Shown here: positions 53,101-53,109 of the stretch, in pieces
Layout of the letters: each line of letters starts with the position of its first letter
How positions within the stretch are numbered: position 1 is the stretch's first letter
Origin: Lentimonas sp002292345
Lineage (GTDB): Bacteria > Verrucomicrobiota > Verrucomicrobiia > Opitutales > Coraliomargaritaceae
Direction of reading: 5' to 3'
DNA: 53,109 nucleotides
NCBI GenBank assembly: GCA_964187655.1
Contig: CAXLMP010000022.1
Location: forward strand, 1 to 53,109
Translations under genes and position numbers: made by a program
The notes under the pieces: generated by a model
Databases searched by the model: none
What the model saw: the letters and a program-made list of their open reading frames with translations, nothing else
Told to the model about the DNA's origin: nothing

Positions 53101-53109
53101 CCGCTCAGT
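50109..53109 (-). CDS. Large modular extracellular sulfatase, N-terminus cut by the right edge
   Basis: A reading frame open to the right edge, about 1000 codons seen. The visible N-terminal ~225 residues are a Gly/Ser/Thr/Asn-rich beta region (SLTINSGGSVSIDSMSIG) like autotransporter-associated or PEP-CTERM beta repeats. The sulfatase follows, from PNIIIINVDDMAAGQ, with formylglycine motif C-G-P-A-R at about residue 281 of the visible part. GMVGKGHF and LIIFTSDHGEKD are also present. After ~residue 770 come a fibronectin type III-like domain (VQLDWSDAANSELGYIV) and a C-terminus with DADGDGQSTLMEYTLGSDP, typical of verrucomicrobial surface proteins. A TTG at 53075 is not a credible start, since coding continues upstream of it. 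Confidence 0.9.
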   Translation of the reverse strand, partial: LSGITLVDGDSLTFREIPDIGLTTGAAIAGFSFSVTATSNNLWTNPLTWNPNGVPAAPDDAIINGFEVILDSAVESVVALTILDGSLTINSGGSVSIDSMSIGEELESEVSLVLAGSSASLAHTGSGVFTIGRSATVTTLPDNSGSSPLELDSGTLVLEIGYEWILDGSNYTGSFNLGDQFVLINFGSMTGPGFGSGNEDGFTDTAGFRTRNFDLPADRKLQLVATATSIYYEVVAQTAATGPNIIIINVDDMAAGQHFGFDSDRAVNTPTLDALANTGINFTEGFAASTVCGPARYSLMTGRWPSRNTSDQFIARFPLDTLGRFAVADTEFESDNQNLGAWLQQAGYRTGMVGKGHFTDDDLNSTGNWAAKGLLTYEKTADPATDTTTNAKIKHNHRVLCQRMRAFGFDYVSSYYKANLAELKNDALNVHNQEWITKGALDFIEENKDERFFLYMAPTINHGPVRNDLSKTLGADNRYTSAGYLPNADYSFMPSRQAIIAEVNAAGNEQISARETWLDYSIAAIVNKLTAHGIRNDTLIIFTSDHGEKDLNSTRSGQGPVIWGKSSLFDLGMRVPLVMNWPNGINSAGRDYDEMVSHVDLAPTLLALAGASSLPTRPVDGVSLVPVFDSASAAAVRSDLFAEIGYARAVRTKDRKYVAVRYTPTIYTQIDSEFLWERVEGNTATGEFTEPRPYYVNNRQLGSLAANSHPEGTYFADDQLYNLTADPSEDANIYGQEPATAYDLKKRLASYIGGIPNRPFRQFDDGSTEFSLAPVSAPSAPAALQMQLTGVNSVQLDWSDAANSELGYIVRKTVDGGAPQIIAELPSGSTSTTAVLDPGVEDIVIEVSSYNAIGDASSTVDLLAPNSWRFRTFGDTDPELDDPSSQWNSDADGDGQSTLMEYTLGSDPLVASSVAQVPTIELTTDESNQYLELLVNRDERRTVVINASVSSDLSDPQSWDSVAITVVENAADHIRFRSTTPVGNSSQQFIRAEIVAPAP

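Noticed and set aside
33003..53109. Mobile element or phage origin of the sulfatase region
   Set aside because: No integrase, transposase, tRNA end or flanking direct repeat was found; only composition at 34.8-35.2 kb is unusual.

Overview
The window looks like a chromosomal segment from a marine, polysaccharide-degrading member of the Verrucomicrobiota, class Opitutia (Coraliomargarita/Lentimonas-like). This rests on three things: an LpxC-FabZ fusion next to lpxA, many formylglycine-type sulfatases, and a verrucomicrobial-style C-terminal region (DxDGD calcium motif, then an EYTLGSDP-like box) on one sulfatase. It is an inference from gene content; no rRNA or other phylogenetic marker is present. 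Few genes have a Shine-Dalgarno sequence, and many 3' ends carry clear intrinsic terminators.

Left part (1-29.6 kb) is mostly housekeeping. It holds polA (cut by the left edge), a PfkB-type sugar kinase, divergent cysJ/cysI for sulfite reduction, a small methyltransferase, and a likely ffh-hpt-aroF/G operon. Next come lpxC-fabZ and lpxA (lipid A), a PpiD/SurA-like folding factor, a YihY/BrkB membrane protein with a GYF-domain membrane protein, and pyruvate phosphate dikinase. tatC, a small membrane protein, secG and a coupled LolA-like secreted protein follow. The remaining genes here are a tandem ribbon-helix-helix/histone H1-like protein, an aspartate aminotransferase, monomeric isocitrate dehydrogenase and a SixA-like phosphatase.

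Middle part (29.6-33 kb) holds a membrane-anchored subtilase with a CARDB-like tail, and the 5-oxoprolinase subunits pxpB and pxpC. No pxpA is present in the window.

Right part (33-53.1 kb) is a polysaccharide-utilisation region for a sulfated glycan. It encodes five sulfatases that carry five different C-x-P-x-R formylglycine motifs, a GH38-family alpha-mannosidase-like enzyme, a GH71/99-like lipoprotein, an unassigned TIM-barrel glycosidase, a sodium:solute symporter, a HAD phosphatase and a LacI-family regulator. Perfect AAACGTTT palindromes, a common core of LacI-family operators, lie in the two divergent promoter regions of this locus. The GH38 and GH99-like genes suggest, but do not prove, a sulfated alpha-mannan-type or other mannose-containing substrate. 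Uptake appears to use a symporter, as no SusC/SusD pair is seen.

The least ordinary signals are:
- the RHH-H1 fusion with a 12-bp palindrome just before its start;
- the loss of the expected nucleophile Asp in the GH38 protein;
- a terminator hairpin whose T-tract almost touches the aspartate aminotransferase start codon;
- a nested 86-nt RNA-like structure beside the ppdK terminator;
- the AAACGTTT operator set.

No tRNA, rRNA, CRISPR array, insertion sequence or prophage gene was recognised.
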